From NCBI GenBank assembly GCA_037951105.1, contig JBAMJV010004309.1:97501-161500 (forward strand): a stretch of DNA of 64,000 bases, in the 5' to 3' direction. This stretch comes from Echinarachnius parma (taxonomy: Eukaryota; Echinodermata; Echinoidea; Clypeasteroida; Echinarachniidae). The notes under the pieces were generated by a model. It did not search any database, was not told the origin of the DNA, and saw nothing but the letters and a program-made list of their open reading frames with translations. Shown here piece after piece: positions 1 to 12,091 of the stretch (positions within the stretch are counted from its first letter, which is position 1; the number at the start of each line of letters is the position of its first letter). Position numbers and translations under genes: made by a program.

Positions 1-1390
1 TCATCCATAGTTTTTATTTCATCTTCCAATGTTAATAACATTTCATACAGATTTAGAAATCATAACGTGAATTTTGTACATTTGTTTTGAACTAAAAGTA
101 ATGTATATTTTAATGTATACTTGGTAAATCATATCAGTTATTTTAATCTCTGCATGCAAAGGAAATCAATTATTTGCATAGGTGAGTGAAATTCCTCAAA
201 GAATGTAAACCGGCGTCGGCAAGTACTATGCACTGGAAATCAAAGAAGAGCATACAGGTCAACAAAGTATGTGGCAGTGTGGTACACACCATTTCCGGCT
301 TAATGCCAGAGGTAGCAGGTGCGTCATTAATAACTAATTTGACACACGACATTAACAAAACATTCGTTATGGTTTAACTTGAAAGGTCTTTAGTCTAAGA
401 ACACCGGAGAAAGTCAAACATTATTTTTGTAGTGATGCAGTGTTTTTGTATAGTGATGTATAGGCACGATAAATCCGGAATGAGAATGCCGAAAATGTGA
501 AGGTGTCGAAATAAATAAATGTGACCGGCTATAGCAAAACCCTGCACTTTCCGGTAAAAATCAAAACGTAGAATTTCATACCATTAGAAAGGCCTCATCA
601 CAAGCTTTCATTTGATGCTTTGTTCTAACAAATTGGTCTATAATCGGCGAAATATGATTGTTTCAATTACTTAAAATGCCCACTTCTTCAAAACATAAGT
701 TACCGACAAGTGCAGGATTGACTGACTTCTCAATTTAATGTTATTTTCGGTTAACTTTACTCCGTCCAAGTCACTTTCCTAAATGTTATAGTTTTCTTTC
801 AAACCGGTTTTACAAATATCTAAACGGATCCTAGAAAAAGCCAATGCAAAATGCCCATGCAACCCATCCGTTCAGGGCTCTGCGGATAGATGGATAGATC
901 TGTGCACACTTACTTGAAACTGCCCCTCATAATGCTCATCATGCTTATATAAAGTTAACGTTCAGTACATCTTAATATTTCTAAATAACTAAGTAATATC
1001 CAAAAGATTTCGTGGGATCCGCCCTCTGAACCTCCGGTATATAGGGTACATAATGTGTGCCATATATTTTACATAATTTTGTGCCAAGGTGCGCGCAATG
1101 TTTGTCACTTTCATTTGTCCGTTTGGTTTATGTGTCAATCGCTTGTCCCACCCCCCCCTCCCTCCCACGTTTTAATATCTTGTGCACGCCACTTGCGAAA
1201 ATCCATCAGTACTTTTCTCACTTTCTTACATTACATGAACTTAATGATCTCTTTTTTCCCTTCTCACAGGGCATCACGTTGGCCTACTTATCCATATACA
1301 TTACATCGTTTTTTTATAAGTTTATAATGTTCGTTTATTTGATTGGCCATCGGCTTAGAAAGTAATCTATTCTATTACGACAGTAATACC
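1..1390. other. AT-rich stretch, no gene recognised
   Basis: All short open frames here lack recognisable domains or codon patterns. I see no TIR pair, tandem array or tRNA-like boxes. A C run sits near 1150. Confidence 0.5.
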
Positions 1391-1944
1391 TTAAAGTGAT
1401 GCCTGTAAAGTGTCTAACTCCACGAAAAATACTTGGAGCTTCCTCGTTTCTCTTCTGCCGTGTTGTTTAGCTTATGGTAAGAGAAGAACAAAATAGGGTT
1501 AGATTTTTTTCAAATGTCCCTTTGGTATGAAGATAATTATCATTGAAAATCATTATTTCAAAAGCGTTGATCAACGCTTTTGATAAAAAGTATAATTGTC
1601 CTAGCTGAACACGTCCGCATGCAGCACACGTGAGAACATTCCGGAGATTGAACTTTGAGCCGAGCGAGTGCAAATTCCATGAATTCTGTACTACGTCTGT
1701 AAACATACACGGGTGCGAATATCTCAAACGGATCATTATTTACTGCGACAAATGTATGGCAGACCATCAGTATTCGGTGATAAAATATGAACTCAATATT
1801 CGTTTTTTTCACTAGGTAAACAGTGTTCGTTTTCTTTCAAACTTTCACAAATCTTTCAATTGTATTTTACAATGATATGGATATAGGATTGAAGTCTCAA
1901 ATGTCATTTTGTGCAATATCTGACACTTTACAGGTATCACTTTA
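1391..1944. mobile_element. Non-autonomous TIR element (family H, copy 1)
   Basis: The left end reads TTAAAGTGATGCCTGTAAAG and the right end is its near-perfect reverse complement (GACACTTTACAGGTATCACT then TTA). This gives about 24 bp terminal inverted repeats around 554 bp with no coding frame. The left part recurs at 35880-36210, so it is dispersed. It also contains a 26 bp perfect palindrome at 1558-1583. The class is unassigned; TTAA-like ends group it loosely with the TTAA MITEs of this window. Confidence 0.7.
1558..1583. repeat. 26 bp perfect palindrome
   Basis: The arms TCAAAAGCGTTGA and TCAACGCTTTTGA are exact reverse complements with no loop. It lies inside the family H element, and the second copy of that family (35880-36210) does not keep it intact. 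Confidence 0.75.
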
Positions 1945-1976
1945 CTTCACGCATCGATCAATAGTGTGAGCATTTC

Positions 1977-2141
1977 CACCGATTGATCAATATCTATTCG
2001 GTGAAGGACGTTTTTGGTTATTCGGTCATTTTGGTTTTAATGGTTTTCCCCACAACTTTCCATTATAATCGATGTCTCATTTTATTACCGTTAAAAACCA
2101 CCGTTTCACCGATTGATCAATATCTATTCGGTGAAGGACGT
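1977..2141. repeat. Pair of 35 bp direct repeats
   Basis: The segment starting CACCGATTGATCAATATCTA and ending in GGTGAAGGACGT occurs at 1977-2011 and again at 2107-2141. Each copy contains a small hairpin (CACCGA to TCGGTG) around TTGATCAA. A partial relative, CGATCAATAGTG, lies near 1955. Function unknown. Confidence 0.7.
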
Positions 2142-2296
2142 GTTATTATACACATAAGTATGGTTTTCATATCATCATAGATTTTTTATTATTTTATATC
2201 ACTTTATTGTAAACTCAACAGAGGAGCAAGAGTAAAATTGAACATACTCCTACATCACCCAGGACACGACGCATACATGTCAATGCAGGGCATATA

Positions 2297-3092
<796 letters not shown>

Positions 3093-4270
3093 TAAATCAC
3101 TTTTTAAGCAGCTGTATAGTATGCCTTGTTTAATACGCCCTATTTATTAATATTTATTGGTATATTAGATTTAAAGCTAGTTAAGTTTTGTTTAACGTTC
3201 TATTTCTTTTGTCGTGTTACTAAAAAGGAAAAACAAAAGAGACGAAAGAGGAAAACAAAGAAATAAATCATGTTACGCGCTATCGGCTTTATAAACCCGA
3301 GGCGTAGATGACGGCTTGTAACGTTCTATCACGCAATCACGTGATGTCGCGTGATCACATCATCTTTGCGTGATTCGTTAAAAAAAACAAAACCCTATAC
3401 GGTTCGGATCTTGTTCGGATTCGAAAGTTAGACGCGCGGTGCCATCTTGCGAACGCCCCGCGCACGGTGTGTAGTGCGCACAAACGGTAGCCTGGTTCAA
3501 AATGGCAATCTCACTCATGACAATCTTTAATGAACAGATGTATTTTAGCAAAACCGGAAGGGCAGAAGGGGGTTTGGCTGGGGTTCTTGCCATTTGTTTC
3601 CGACTTCCGGGTGCATGCAAGACCGATGCTACCCCTTGAGGCAAAAATCAATTGATGCAAAACAGGTCATGGCGGAATGGTAACGATTAAAGACTAGTGT
3701 GACGGGAACTTGATTAGGAAAATGGAAAACGATCGATACAAAGGTCACTTTTCTGATTGCTCGAAAATTCTCGTCATGTTTCAATCAATGAAGAAGTTAT
3801 ATTACTTCTTAATAATACTATAAACTGGTATACTGTGCATGTATTATATACAAGAGTTAATGCATTGTCAATGTTCTTTGTATGCTTTTCTGAGGGCAAT
3901 TAACGTGCAAAACTGTTACATTTTGACATGTAAGAGCTAGATGAACATATCAGTAGTATTATGTTGTTTTATATTACACACACTTTTCGGGTAAAATTAT
4001 GAAAGTATGAACATAATCGCACTATTCTTAGTTTGTTTATATTTGTTTTGTTTTGTAATTGTTGTAACAATATGTTTTGCTTGTATTTGTTGATGATGTA
4101 CATATACGTTGTTGTTGTTAGTAATACAATTCTAAATTGCAACATAATATTCTTATAATTGAAATGTAAAATTTTCAATTGTCCATTCCTCCAAAACGTT
4201 CAGAAAAATATGTTTCCAGACAAAATGATATAATTGGAAAACGCGTCACCATACTAAAGCATGCGTTCAT
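3093..4270. other. Unassigned stretch with a small GC-richer island
   Basis: 3300-3500 is richer in CG and contains several ATCACG/CGTGAT words (3330-3375) that could pair. No gene, TIR pair or array is evident. The short frame at 3378-3644 on the minus strand has no recognisable domain. Confidence 0.4.
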
Positions 4271-4280
4271 GGGTATGCAT

Positions 4281-4402
4281 ACGAAGACTACCTTTTGTAG
4301 TCTTCGTCCGGGATTATATTGTCTCCAAACGTACGCGTGAATAGAATTGGCGCACTCTCAGACGTTGGGCGCATACGGAACCATGAGGTCGTATTGGTTC
4401 CG
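4281..4402. repeat. Two short hairpins
   Basis: ACGAAGACTA and TAGTCTTCGT pair over 4281-4307 with a 7 base loop. ACGGAACCA and TGGTTCCGT pair around 4374-4402. They lie just upstream of the larger inverted repeat at 4498-4728. Confidence 0.6.
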
Positions 4403-4497
4403 TAAGTGGTGGTAAATAATTGTATTGTTAATGAAATACACAACCCTTTGCAAAGTGCTGAGTATCTATTTAATATCACACAACGGTAGCAAAACAT

Positions 4498-4728
4498 ACA
4501 GGTACCGTAGAACACCATCGTCAAGCACCCCCAAGCACCTATACGCATCTTGCTTTTAAAGACGTTTCCATGAGATTCACCTCCATTATTATCCTCATGA
4601 ATATTCCTCACCATTATTTGCATTCTTGATTAAAGTTTCCCGTTTGGACAGAGAGCGGGCGCTCTTTAAAAGCAAGATGCATATTGGTGCTTGGGGGTGC
4701 TTGACGATGGTGTTCTACGGTATGTGTT
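4498..4728. repeat. Inverted repeat with about 60 bp arms
   Basis: 4500-4562 (containing CGTAGAACACCATCGTCAAG) is the reverse complement, with few mismatches, of 4665-4725 (containing CTTGACGATGGTGTTCTACG). The spacer is about 100 bp with no coding capacity. It is a foldback element or a local inverted duplication. Confidence 0.75.
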
Positions 4729-4730
4729 GT

Positions 4731-5281
4731 TCTTGGCGGTCCCCTTTAAGTACTAGCATAAAGAAGGAGTTCAACAAACGAGGCAATGTTTGATACCATA
4801 GTTGAACTGCAAAATATGGCTTTTAGGAAGCAGTAATGAAGGTGTGCATTTCGTGATATATATGCGAGCAGCTGCAGTTAATCAACCAGATTAAGTAAAA
4901 GTCTACCCAATGCATATTGATTTATCAATAGCCTAGCGCAATACTTTAAATTTGGCGATTCAAATACTTTCTATATTTGCGGGCATTCGTTTACAGAAGT
5001 ATTACTAATGATATACTTGTATCTTAAGTACATGATTAACGATTATTTATTGGTTCAACAACCAAGCACAACATGAACAATAACACAAAGCAGCAACAAC
5101 ATTCACAACAACAACTACGGCAAAAACAAGAACAACACATCAAGTCTTAATTTGTCTTAGTGGTCAAAATAGTGATACTGTGAAATCTGTACATATAGAC
5201 ACTAATTGGCTTAGAAAATAAACAAATTCATGGTCCATTCCTGCAATCATATTATGCATCCCATTCTAATGTGTTGTTTTA
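4731..5281. other. AT-rich, nothing recognised
   Basis: Contains CAA/ACAA-rich simple sequence near 5060-5135. No gene, TIR pair or RNA gene seen. Confidence 0.5.
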
Positions 5282-5770
5282 TTAAAGGGGAACCGAACTC
5301 TGGCATTTTCCATTACTGTTACTGATACGTGCACACTTCTAGTCATATGTTTCATCTTGGGTATCACTATAATCACTGGTTTTGAAACCACTTTTATCTG
5401 TTCTTACTGAACACTGGAGGCTGCCATGTTTTCCAACTGTACCATATGAAACGTCATCTGACCTCGCACTAACAACAGCAGGTTACATAACCACCGACAT
5501 AACAGCAGATTCAACAAAAGCGGTTACATAACCCGCTTTTGTTAGTGCACGCTCAGATGCGCGCAGGTGACGTTTCATACGGTATCGTTGGAAAAAACAT
5601 GGCAGCCTTCAGTGACAGTCAAAACAGTTGATAGTGGTTTAAAAAAACATCAATTATTTCCATTATTATAGTGATACCCAAGATGAAATATATACGAGTA
5701 TAGAAGTGACAGGAATTCTGCACTTATCAGTAACAGTAAGCGAACATTCCAGCATTTCGTTTCCATTTAA
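5282..5770. mobile_element. Foldback MITE with TTAA ends (family L)
   Basis: The left arm 5282-5460 and right arm 5560-5770 are imperfect reverse complements over most of their length. For example, ATCTTGGGTATCACTATAAT on the left matches ATTATAGTGATACCCAAGAT on the right. The ends are TTAAAGGGGAACC and its counterpart CGTTTCCATTTAA. About 489 bp, no coding frame. Mobilisation by a TTAA-specific transposase is inferred by analogy with copy A1 (6990-7390). Confidence 0.75.
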
Positions 5771-6236
5771 TGACGCACATTGTGTCAAGTAAACAATCTT
5801 AACAACACGAACGTATAGAGCTGGTTCATATCCGAACATGATGAATATTTTTCACATTTGTGTACTGCCCTTTGATTATTATTCAAAGACTGATTTAGAT
5901 GAATTTATCAGTATTACTTGTAATCGTATTTTTCTAAATTTATTCATGCCTAAAGGGAAAACAAGGCGATATTATTTCATACACAAGGAGAAATTTGAGA
6001 AGAGCAACATTAAGCATGAATTGCACATTATGTATTATTCAGAGGGCGATCAATAATAATTGTATCTGCCATTTAATGCGAAATTCCGTTTCATCTGCAC
6101 GTAATTTCTTCTAATGTTATACATTATAGAAATATTTGATGTAGTCCAGGATTACTCGTTTAAAAATGTATATGGGGTTTTCCCGTATTCAAAAGAAGAT
6201 GGCACGATCCACCTTTTCCCCTTTTCCGTTTTCACC
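5771..6236. other. Nothing recognised
   Basis: A 72 codon frame at 5838-6056 has no domain or homology I recognise. No repeats of note. Confidence 0.4.
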
Positions 6237-6283
6237 TTACAAGCATAGAAACAAACATAGAAGGTCCTCGTTATTTAGCTGCC

Positions 6284-6495
6284 CCCACAAAATACGAATT
6301 TGGCCGTAAATGACAAGATTTTGACCGGATATGACAGCTTGTTTTAGACGGATGACACGATTTTGCACGAAAATTACAATAATTAACCCTAATCTGACAT
6401 GAGATTGCCCGAATATTATATGACTTTGCTCTCTACTGACATGGTTTTGCCCGAATTTGAGGTGCTTTTTGCCCAAATATGGACATTTTGTCAAA
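6284..6495. repeat. Degenerate tandem array, period about 25-30 bp (copy 1)
   Basis: Units resemble GACATGATTTTGCCCGAATA with heavy divergence. On the minus strand this gives a recurring FGQNHV-like pattern. It is followed by a run of 18 G (6508-6525) and GTTTGTTGGCTACAACCC. The same order of parts recurs at 52730-52990. Confidence 0.65.
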
Positions 6496-6507
6496 ATACT
6501 CGGGGAT

Positions 6508-6666
6508 GGGGGGGGGGGGGGGGGGTTTGTTGGCTACAACCCCTAGCCCCCTCTGTATAACTAAACAGTGTGATACTGTACTCATTATTAGCACACTATT
6601 TGGCATATTGTGCTCATCACAATGTGCTTTCCGGAAAGGGCGGGGGGGGGGGGGGGGGGGGGGGGG
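6508..6666. repeat. Two long G runs (18 and 25 G)
   Basis: G runs at 6508-6525 and 6642-6666 bracket about 115 bp of ordinary sequence. They could form G-quadruplexes. Lengths in the assembly may be inaccurate, because such runs are hard to sequence. Confidence 0.85.
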
Positions 6667-6837
6667 CGTGAGCTGCAAATAAGTATGATGTTTGTCTGTA
6701 TTGTGTTCTCTCCATAGCTGGGAGGGGGCCACGGGGGAGGGGTGTATGCATCGATCGAATCACGTTGTGCAATCGCATCCTCTTTGCACTTATCAATACT
6801 CAAACGGAAATCCAGCTGCATCTATCATGTCTATGTT

Positions 6838-7480
6838 CTCAGTAAACTAAGCGTGTTCAGATTCCTTGCAAATCCGTTAATGTGTTCTGAGATACTCCGA
6901 GGAGATTTAAAGAAAATCTAACGGAATAAATTAACTAAACACCAGATTGAATAAAGACCCAACTTCGTTTGTATGCATTATTTTAGTTCTTAAAGGGATC
7001 TAGTAACTTAAATAACATGTGCAGAAAGTGATGAATGGCTCATACAATTGTAATCTTTTGATATGATATGTCCACTAAGTATTGTGTAGACATTTCACAT
7101 TAGATGGATGTTATAATTGGCCGAGTAATGAGCGAAACTTCAAAGAAAAATTCGCTAACTTAATGCACTGACTTTGTACACAATTATAAGTTTCCAGTAG
7201 ATAATTACAAATTCAAACACTGCAATCATAAATATCTTTTTAACGAATGGGGAAATTCTAAAAAACAAAACTGCTCCATGCTTCTATTGGTAATACTAAT
7301 ACAACAAGGTATGAATGAGATAACCGCTAGAGAGTAGAGATCCAAGTATGTTTGTGATTTTTGGACAATGTTAATACCAGATCCCTTTAAATTAATCATA
7401 CAGATTCATTATAGAATTTAGCTAGAATACATAGCACGTTTCAAATATAAAGTGGTACAAAGTCGTAAAGCCACGTAATA
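6838..7480. repeat. Copy 1 of a locus duplicated at 10004-10265
   Basis: 6838-6989 matches 10004-10145 and 7391-7480 matches 10150-10255, with moderate divergence. Shared words include GTGTTCAGATTCCTTGCA and AGCACGTTTCAAAT. The only large difference is the 401 bp element A1, present here and absent from the other copy. Confidence 0.8.
6990..7390. mobile_element. TTAA MITE, family A copy A1 (filled site)
   Basis: Ends are TTAAAGGGATCTAGTAAC and its inverted counterpart GTTAATACCAGATCCCTTTAA. 401 bp, non-coding. The duplicate locus at 10150 has a single TTAA exactly where this element sits, so TTAA is the target site and was duplicated on insertion. This behaviour is known for piggyBac-type transposases. 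Family A also occurs at about 12092, 16738, 17728, 19084, 20157, 27321, 33866, 38440, 38564, 42619, 48062 and 57477. Confidence 0.88.
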
Positions 7481-8491
7481 TATACTCCGCAAAAAAAGAA
7501 ACTGGACACTTGTAAAAGTTGAAATATTTCATATTAATGAACGATAAAGTGTAGATTATCATATATCAAATTAAAGGGAATTTAGTCCTCTGCATGCAGG
7601 GTATAAAGTAAAGGTGTAATCGTTCATGCATGAAATGCCATGGTCAATTAACAATAGCAAGGTCTGTTTTCAAAAATAGCAAAAACAATGGAGGACCACA
7701 CCATTCGACTGAAATGATCAGGATGATAGTAAGCGTTTCACTTAAAACAAGATGTGCGGGGCAAGTAAATTATGACATTATTTAACTTTATTGTTATGAA
7801 CAATCTCTGAAAATACAAATTTGTCAATAAAACAGGGCCAGGTTATGAGAGCATCATCATACTGGTCTGTATTAGAGGCATGAAGCTTGTCTGTTTAAGT
7901 GTGTCCCCTGCAATTTTAACCATAGTCACCTAGAGAAATGTCATGTTAAAGACTGCCCAACTGTTTGACCAATGGTGACATCAGGTTTTGAAGATCTGTG
8001 GACTACGGTAGAATTCTTGAGAAGAATTTATACCATTCATTTTTCATGCTAAAAAATAAGGGCACAAACTGTGGTTTCGACTAATAAACCTTAGCCATGG
8101 AATTCCCTATTTTGTTACTTTTGGATGAAAATAAAACCTATAACGTTCACAATTTGTCTTCATTTATACTTTTTATTGAGATGAAGATAGGAAAGGTCAC
8201 ATTTGTATTGGAAAATTATGCCATGTCATGAATATAGCGTTTTAGATTATGCTTATCAACATTTATATGGTTGAGTGGATATTCCATTTTTGCTATTTTT
8301 GAAAACAGACCTTGCTGTGGTTAATTAACCGTGACAAGTCATGCATGAATGGTTTCATTTGGATTTTATGCCAATATTGAAGAGGGTCGTTTTATCTTTA
8401 ATTTGATATACAATATCATATATTTGATCGTGAATGAATATGAAATATTTGGTCTCATACAAGTGTCCAGTTTCTTTTTTTGCGGAGTATA
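7481..8491. mobile_element. TA-flanked TIR element, about 1.0 kb (family M)
   Basis: Ends are TATACTCCGCAAAAAAAGAA and TTCTTTTTTTGCGGAGTATA. The terminal inverted repeats extend, with gaps, for about 200 bp: GACCTTGCTATTG-like words at 7655-7670 face the inner end of the right TIR at 8285-8320. The TA at each edge suggests a Tc1/mariner-type element. No transposase frame remains in the interior, so it is non-autonomous. Confidence 0.82.
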
Positions 8492-8594
8492 TGACGACAA
8501 TAAAGTGATACAGTTATAATCTGTTTGCCTAATATAATTTGAACACAATATTATTATCTATTATCAGTGGCGTCAGATGAGTCATCGTTAGTGT

Positions 8595-8690
8595 CAACAC
8601 TCATTATACAGTGAATACACTGTGAATATATTAACACAGCGTGTGTCAAAGTGTGATACACAGTATGAACACACTAATCACACTAGCCCG
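8595..8690. repeat. Cluster of CACTGTG / CACAGTG words (cluster 1)
   Basis: Irregularly spaced words such as ACAGTGAATACACTGTGAA, AACACAGCGTGTG and GATACACAGTATGAACACAC alternate in both orientations. Related clusters lie at 43570-43680 and 53715-53850. Confidence 0.55.
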
Positions 8691-8747
8691 TATTCTGAAG
8701 TCACGTCTACGTCTCGTTTCACTAAAAAGTGGGATACAAAGTATTAA

Positions 8748-9147
8748 CACAACTACCCCCGGACAACTACCCCCAATACAATTACCCCCAGGACGATTAC
8801 CCCCTCCCACGTCTTGTAATTTTCGGGGGGGGGGGGGGGGGGGGGGTAATTGTCTGGGGGTAATTGTCCGGTGGGTAGTTGTCCGGGGGGTAATTGTCTT
8901 TGTGGGTAATTGTCTTGGGGGGGGGGGGGATTTGTCTGGGGGTAGTTGACTTGGGGGTAATTGTCCGGGGGTGGGGGTATTTATGTTGGGGGTAATTGTC
9001 TTGGGAGTAATTGTCCTGGGGGTAATTGTTTTTGGGGGTAATTTTCTTGAAGGGTAATTGTCTTGAGGGGGGGGGGGGGGGAGGGAGGTAATTGTCTTGG
9101 GGGTAATTGTCCCGGGGGGGGGGGGGTAATTGTCGGGGGGTGATTGT
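8748..9147. repeat. G-rich minisatellite array 1, unit about GGGGGTAATTGTCC
   Basis: The array starts on the C-rich strand (ACTACCCCCGGACAAC, 8750-8815) and switches at a 22 G run (8825-8846) to repeats of the complement (GGGGGTAATTGTC, roughly 18 variants). It can fold back on itself. Most units are 13-18 bp. A near duplicate lies at 9648-9997. Confidence 0.92.
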
Positions 9148-9161
9148 CTCTCTGTACATAA

Positions 9162-9646
9162 CACACATTGTGTGTTATGTTTCGAATTTCCCTTTAGTTA
9201 AAGGGATAGTTGAGTTTTGGTATAGAGGGCGCTACACAAAACATTTTTTTTTGGTGAGATAATGAAAAACTGAGTGTCAAATTCGAAAGAGCATACAATT
9301 TTATATACTTTATTTGATCAAAATCGGTTCAGAAATGGCTGAAATATCCATAAACATAACCATTTGTAATACTTGTGGGACCCCACAATTATTAGATAAT
9401 TTTGAACCAGCCGTTAATTTTTTTTTTAAATGCTACCTCTTTTCAAAAATTTACAAAAGAGGTTTTTAAATAGTTGTTAATTATCTCTCTTTCTAATAAC
9501 TATTTCATCAACAAATTACATGCACAATATTTCATTTAAAATGGTTGAAACCGATGAGGGTTTAGAGAGCGCCCTCTTGAGTTTTAACGGCTATTTTTGA
9601 AAAATGATAACAGGCTTTTTACTTAGTCATTAGTAATTTTTTGTAT
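9162..9646. mobile_element. MITE family B copy, uninterrupted, right end missing
   Basis: The TTAAAGGGATAGTTGAG end starts at 9198. The next 450 bp match 12308-12512 plus 15461-15736 almost base for base, so this is the empty-site counterpart of that interrupted copy. The shared sequence begins 36 bp upstream of the MITE end, at 9162. The two loci therefore share flank, which points to a segmental duplication instead of two insertions. The right part is cut off where G-rich array 2 begins. Confidence 0.85.
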
Positions 9647-9647
9647 T

Positions 9648-9997
9648 CCCCAATACAATTACCCCCAGGACGATTACCCCCTCCCACGTCTTGTAATTTT
9701 CGGGGGGGGGGGGGGGGGGTAATTGTCTGGGGGTAATTGTCCGGTGGGTAGTTGTCCGGGGGGTAATTGTCTTTGTGGGTAATTGTCTTGGGGGGGGGGG
9801 GGATTTGTCTGGGGGTAGTTGACTTGGGGGTAATTGTCTTGGGAGTAATTGTCCTGGGGGTAATTGTTTTTGGGGGTAATTTTCTTGAAGGGTAATTGTC
9901 TTGAGGGGGGGGGGGAGGGAGGTAATTGTCTTGGGGGTAATTGTCCCGGGGGGGGGGGGTAATTGTCGGGGGGTGATTGTCCAGGGGGTAGTTGTCC
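9648..9997. repeat. G-rich minisatellite array 2 (duplicate of array 1)
   Basis: It starts with the same CAATACAATTACCCCCAGG segment as array 1 at 8774 and follows the same unit order, with shorter G runs and a deletion of one or two units. The duplication therefore happened after the array had diversified. Confidence 0.9.
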
Positions 9998-10003
9998 GGA
10001 TAC

Positions 10004-10265
10004 GTTCTTGGTTAACTAAGTGTGTTCAGATTCCTTGCACATCCGCTAATGTGTTCTGGTATTCCGAGGAGATTTAAATCTTACCACGGAGAGTATTTAA
10101 GTAAAGACCAGATTTAAAGAAAGACCCAACTTTGTTTTTACGCATTTACTTCTTAAATTCTTCATACAAGTTCATTATACAATTAAGCTGGAATGCAAAG
10201 CACGTTTCAAATGCAAAGTGGCACAAAATCGGAAAGTCATGTAGTTTACTATTTAATTATATTAT
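10004..10265. repeat. Copy 2 of duplicated locus (empty TTAA site)
   Basis: Homologous to 6838-6989 joined directly to 7391-7480. The single TTAA near 10154 (context ACTTCTTAAATTCTTC) marks the unoccupied target of element A1. Confidence 0.8.
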
Positions 10266-10268
10266 CTT

Positions 10269-10434
10269 GGCCCCGTTGCAGAAAGAGATACAATCGATTG
10301 ATAGTTACAATTGATTGTGTAAGTCAGAAAATTTACGCGTTTTAACCAATCAGAATTCCGCATTTAGAACACATGATCTGACTTACAATCGATTGCAACT
10401 TACAATCGATTGTATCTCTTTCTGCAACGGGGCC
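10269..10434. mobile_element. Foldback MITE, family C copy 1
   Basis: A 166 bp near-palindrome: GGCCCCGTTGCAGAAAGAGA at the left and its exact complement TCTCTTTCTGCAACGGGGCC at the right, with repeated ACAATCGATTG inside. The centre carries TTTTAACCAATCAGA. Diverged copies lie at 19559, 36749 and 56600. No coding frame. Confidence 0.85.
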
Positions 10435-11513
10435 CATGACTTTATTTACTTGTACATGTATCATCCTTTCCAGATAATTGAAGAAAAAAAAACACGTACT
10501 AATTCCCCCTTTTCGGGTAGGGATTACACCAAGCGTTCCATTTAGGCATATTAGGAAGGATACGGAAGGACACTTTTAAATAAAAGTTTTGTTATTTGAA
10601 AACATAATTATCTATAAATAAGAATATTGCACCTAAATAGAAAGGCCAAAACTAAACCCAGTAATATACTGTTTGTAAATGGAAGATGTCCGAAGGTGCA
10701 AACATTGATACATTGATACATTGATTACTAACTTATTTGGTGGGATTGAATATAATCATAGAATAGACAAATATGAACACACTTCATAAGAAAATGCATG
10801 TCAGAGAAATGCTTTTTGAAATTCCACGTTAGGAATTAAACTGTTTTATTTTATTTTATTTGTTATAAAAGGGAGATAAGGAAGAAGCTCGAATGTGCAA
10901 AAAAAAAACAGAGAGAAGATCTATAATCATATACTTTATAATATATTGTGGTATATATTTTTTTACAAACATTTACAAATAAAGATATATTTTCGCCCGT
11001 CATAAGGAAACAAAAACTTGCCTGGTAAATGTCATGACGAACAAACAGGTAAGATACTTCTTGAAAAGGGGGAGAATTAAATTATAACATAAACATGCTA
11101 CCGCAATTCATAAGAAAAAGAAGAAAAAAAACATGCAGGAGAAAGACCTAGGACAAAACATCCAGGCATACGATTATGTTTGTCAAGGATGATAACAAGA
11201 CGCTTGAAGGTGCACAAAAATATAATTTGATACATGAATATTTTTTTTTAATGATTTCTTGAATCTTTTATAAAGAAAGAAATTATTGCAAATGTATAAA
11301 CAAAAATACAGCCAAAAGAGGGCTAGGACGCGAAATCAACCCGGGGGAAGGATTGGAAAAAAATTATTATGAGAAACAAAGACAGGTGCTGCAAGGTACA
11401 TACACGAATAAATAGTAATGTTATGTTATATCTGTAGTATCATTTTTCAGAATCATTCAATAATAGCCTAAAGAAATTAATAAAAAGCATGGATTTGTGT
11501 TTTTTTGTTATCT
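10435..11513. other. AT-rich stretch with very degenerate recurring words
   Basis: No gene. Words such as GAAGGTGCAAACA (10690), GAAGGTGCACAAAA (11206) and GAGAAAGACCTAGGACAAA (11140) recur in altered form here and at 18104-19080. This suggests a very old dispersed or tandem repeat. Confidence 0.4.
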
Positions 11514-11977
11514 TTAAAGGGGTAGTACAGTTTTTGGTAAGGCTGAGCTTTAGTCCAAAACCTGCACTATTATACTAATTAACTAATAGTTATAACTCCA
11601 CCATGCTCGAAAGGTATAGAAAATTACAAACTACTAATTAAAAATCATTAAATCATTCAAAAGAGCCATTGAAACACAAGAGGGCGCTCTCTAAAAGAGC
11701 ATTGGTTTCAACCATTTTTCATAGAAAATTATGCATGTGATGTTTTGTTGAAATAATGGTTAGATAGAGAGATCATCAACAACTATTTAAAAAAAAATAA
11801 AAAATCGGATATATTTATTGATATTTCAGCCGTTTCTGAACCGATTTTTATGAAATAAAGTTTATTCTGCCATTAAAATTGTATGCTCTTTCAAAATTTT
11901 ACACTCAGTTTTCACTACCTCACAAAAAAAATAATTCGTGCAGCGCCCTCTATACCAAAACTGAACTACCCCTTTAA
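11514..11977. mobile_element. TTAA MITE, family B copy B1 (apparently complete)
   Basis: 464 bp with ends TTAAAGGGGTAGTACAG and CTGAACTACCCCTTTAA. Subterminal AGAGGGCGCTCTC and AGCGCCCTCTATACC motifs face each other. It is in reverse orientation to the copies at 9198 and 12345 and has no coding frame. Confidence 0.85.
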
Positions 11978-12091
11978 GTGTATTTTATGATCGCACGTAA
12001 GAGAGAAATCAAGCGAGTGAAAGGTCTATAGGACAAATCGAGCAGGAAAGTGTTATGCTGAAGGGGGCATGGGCATGACGATACGTGCGCT

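Noticed and set aside
6433..6821. Proline-rich frames around 6.5-6.8 kb
   Set aside because: They come from G runs read on the opposite strand.
8646..9168. Overlapping proline/threonine-rich frames up to 172 codons
   Set aside because: All three frames are open because of the 13-18 bp G-rich repeat; no domain or conserved frame.
8748..9997. CRISPR-like or telomere-like array
   Set aside because: Units are degenerate, there are no unique spacers of constant length, and the unit matches no telomere repeat I know.
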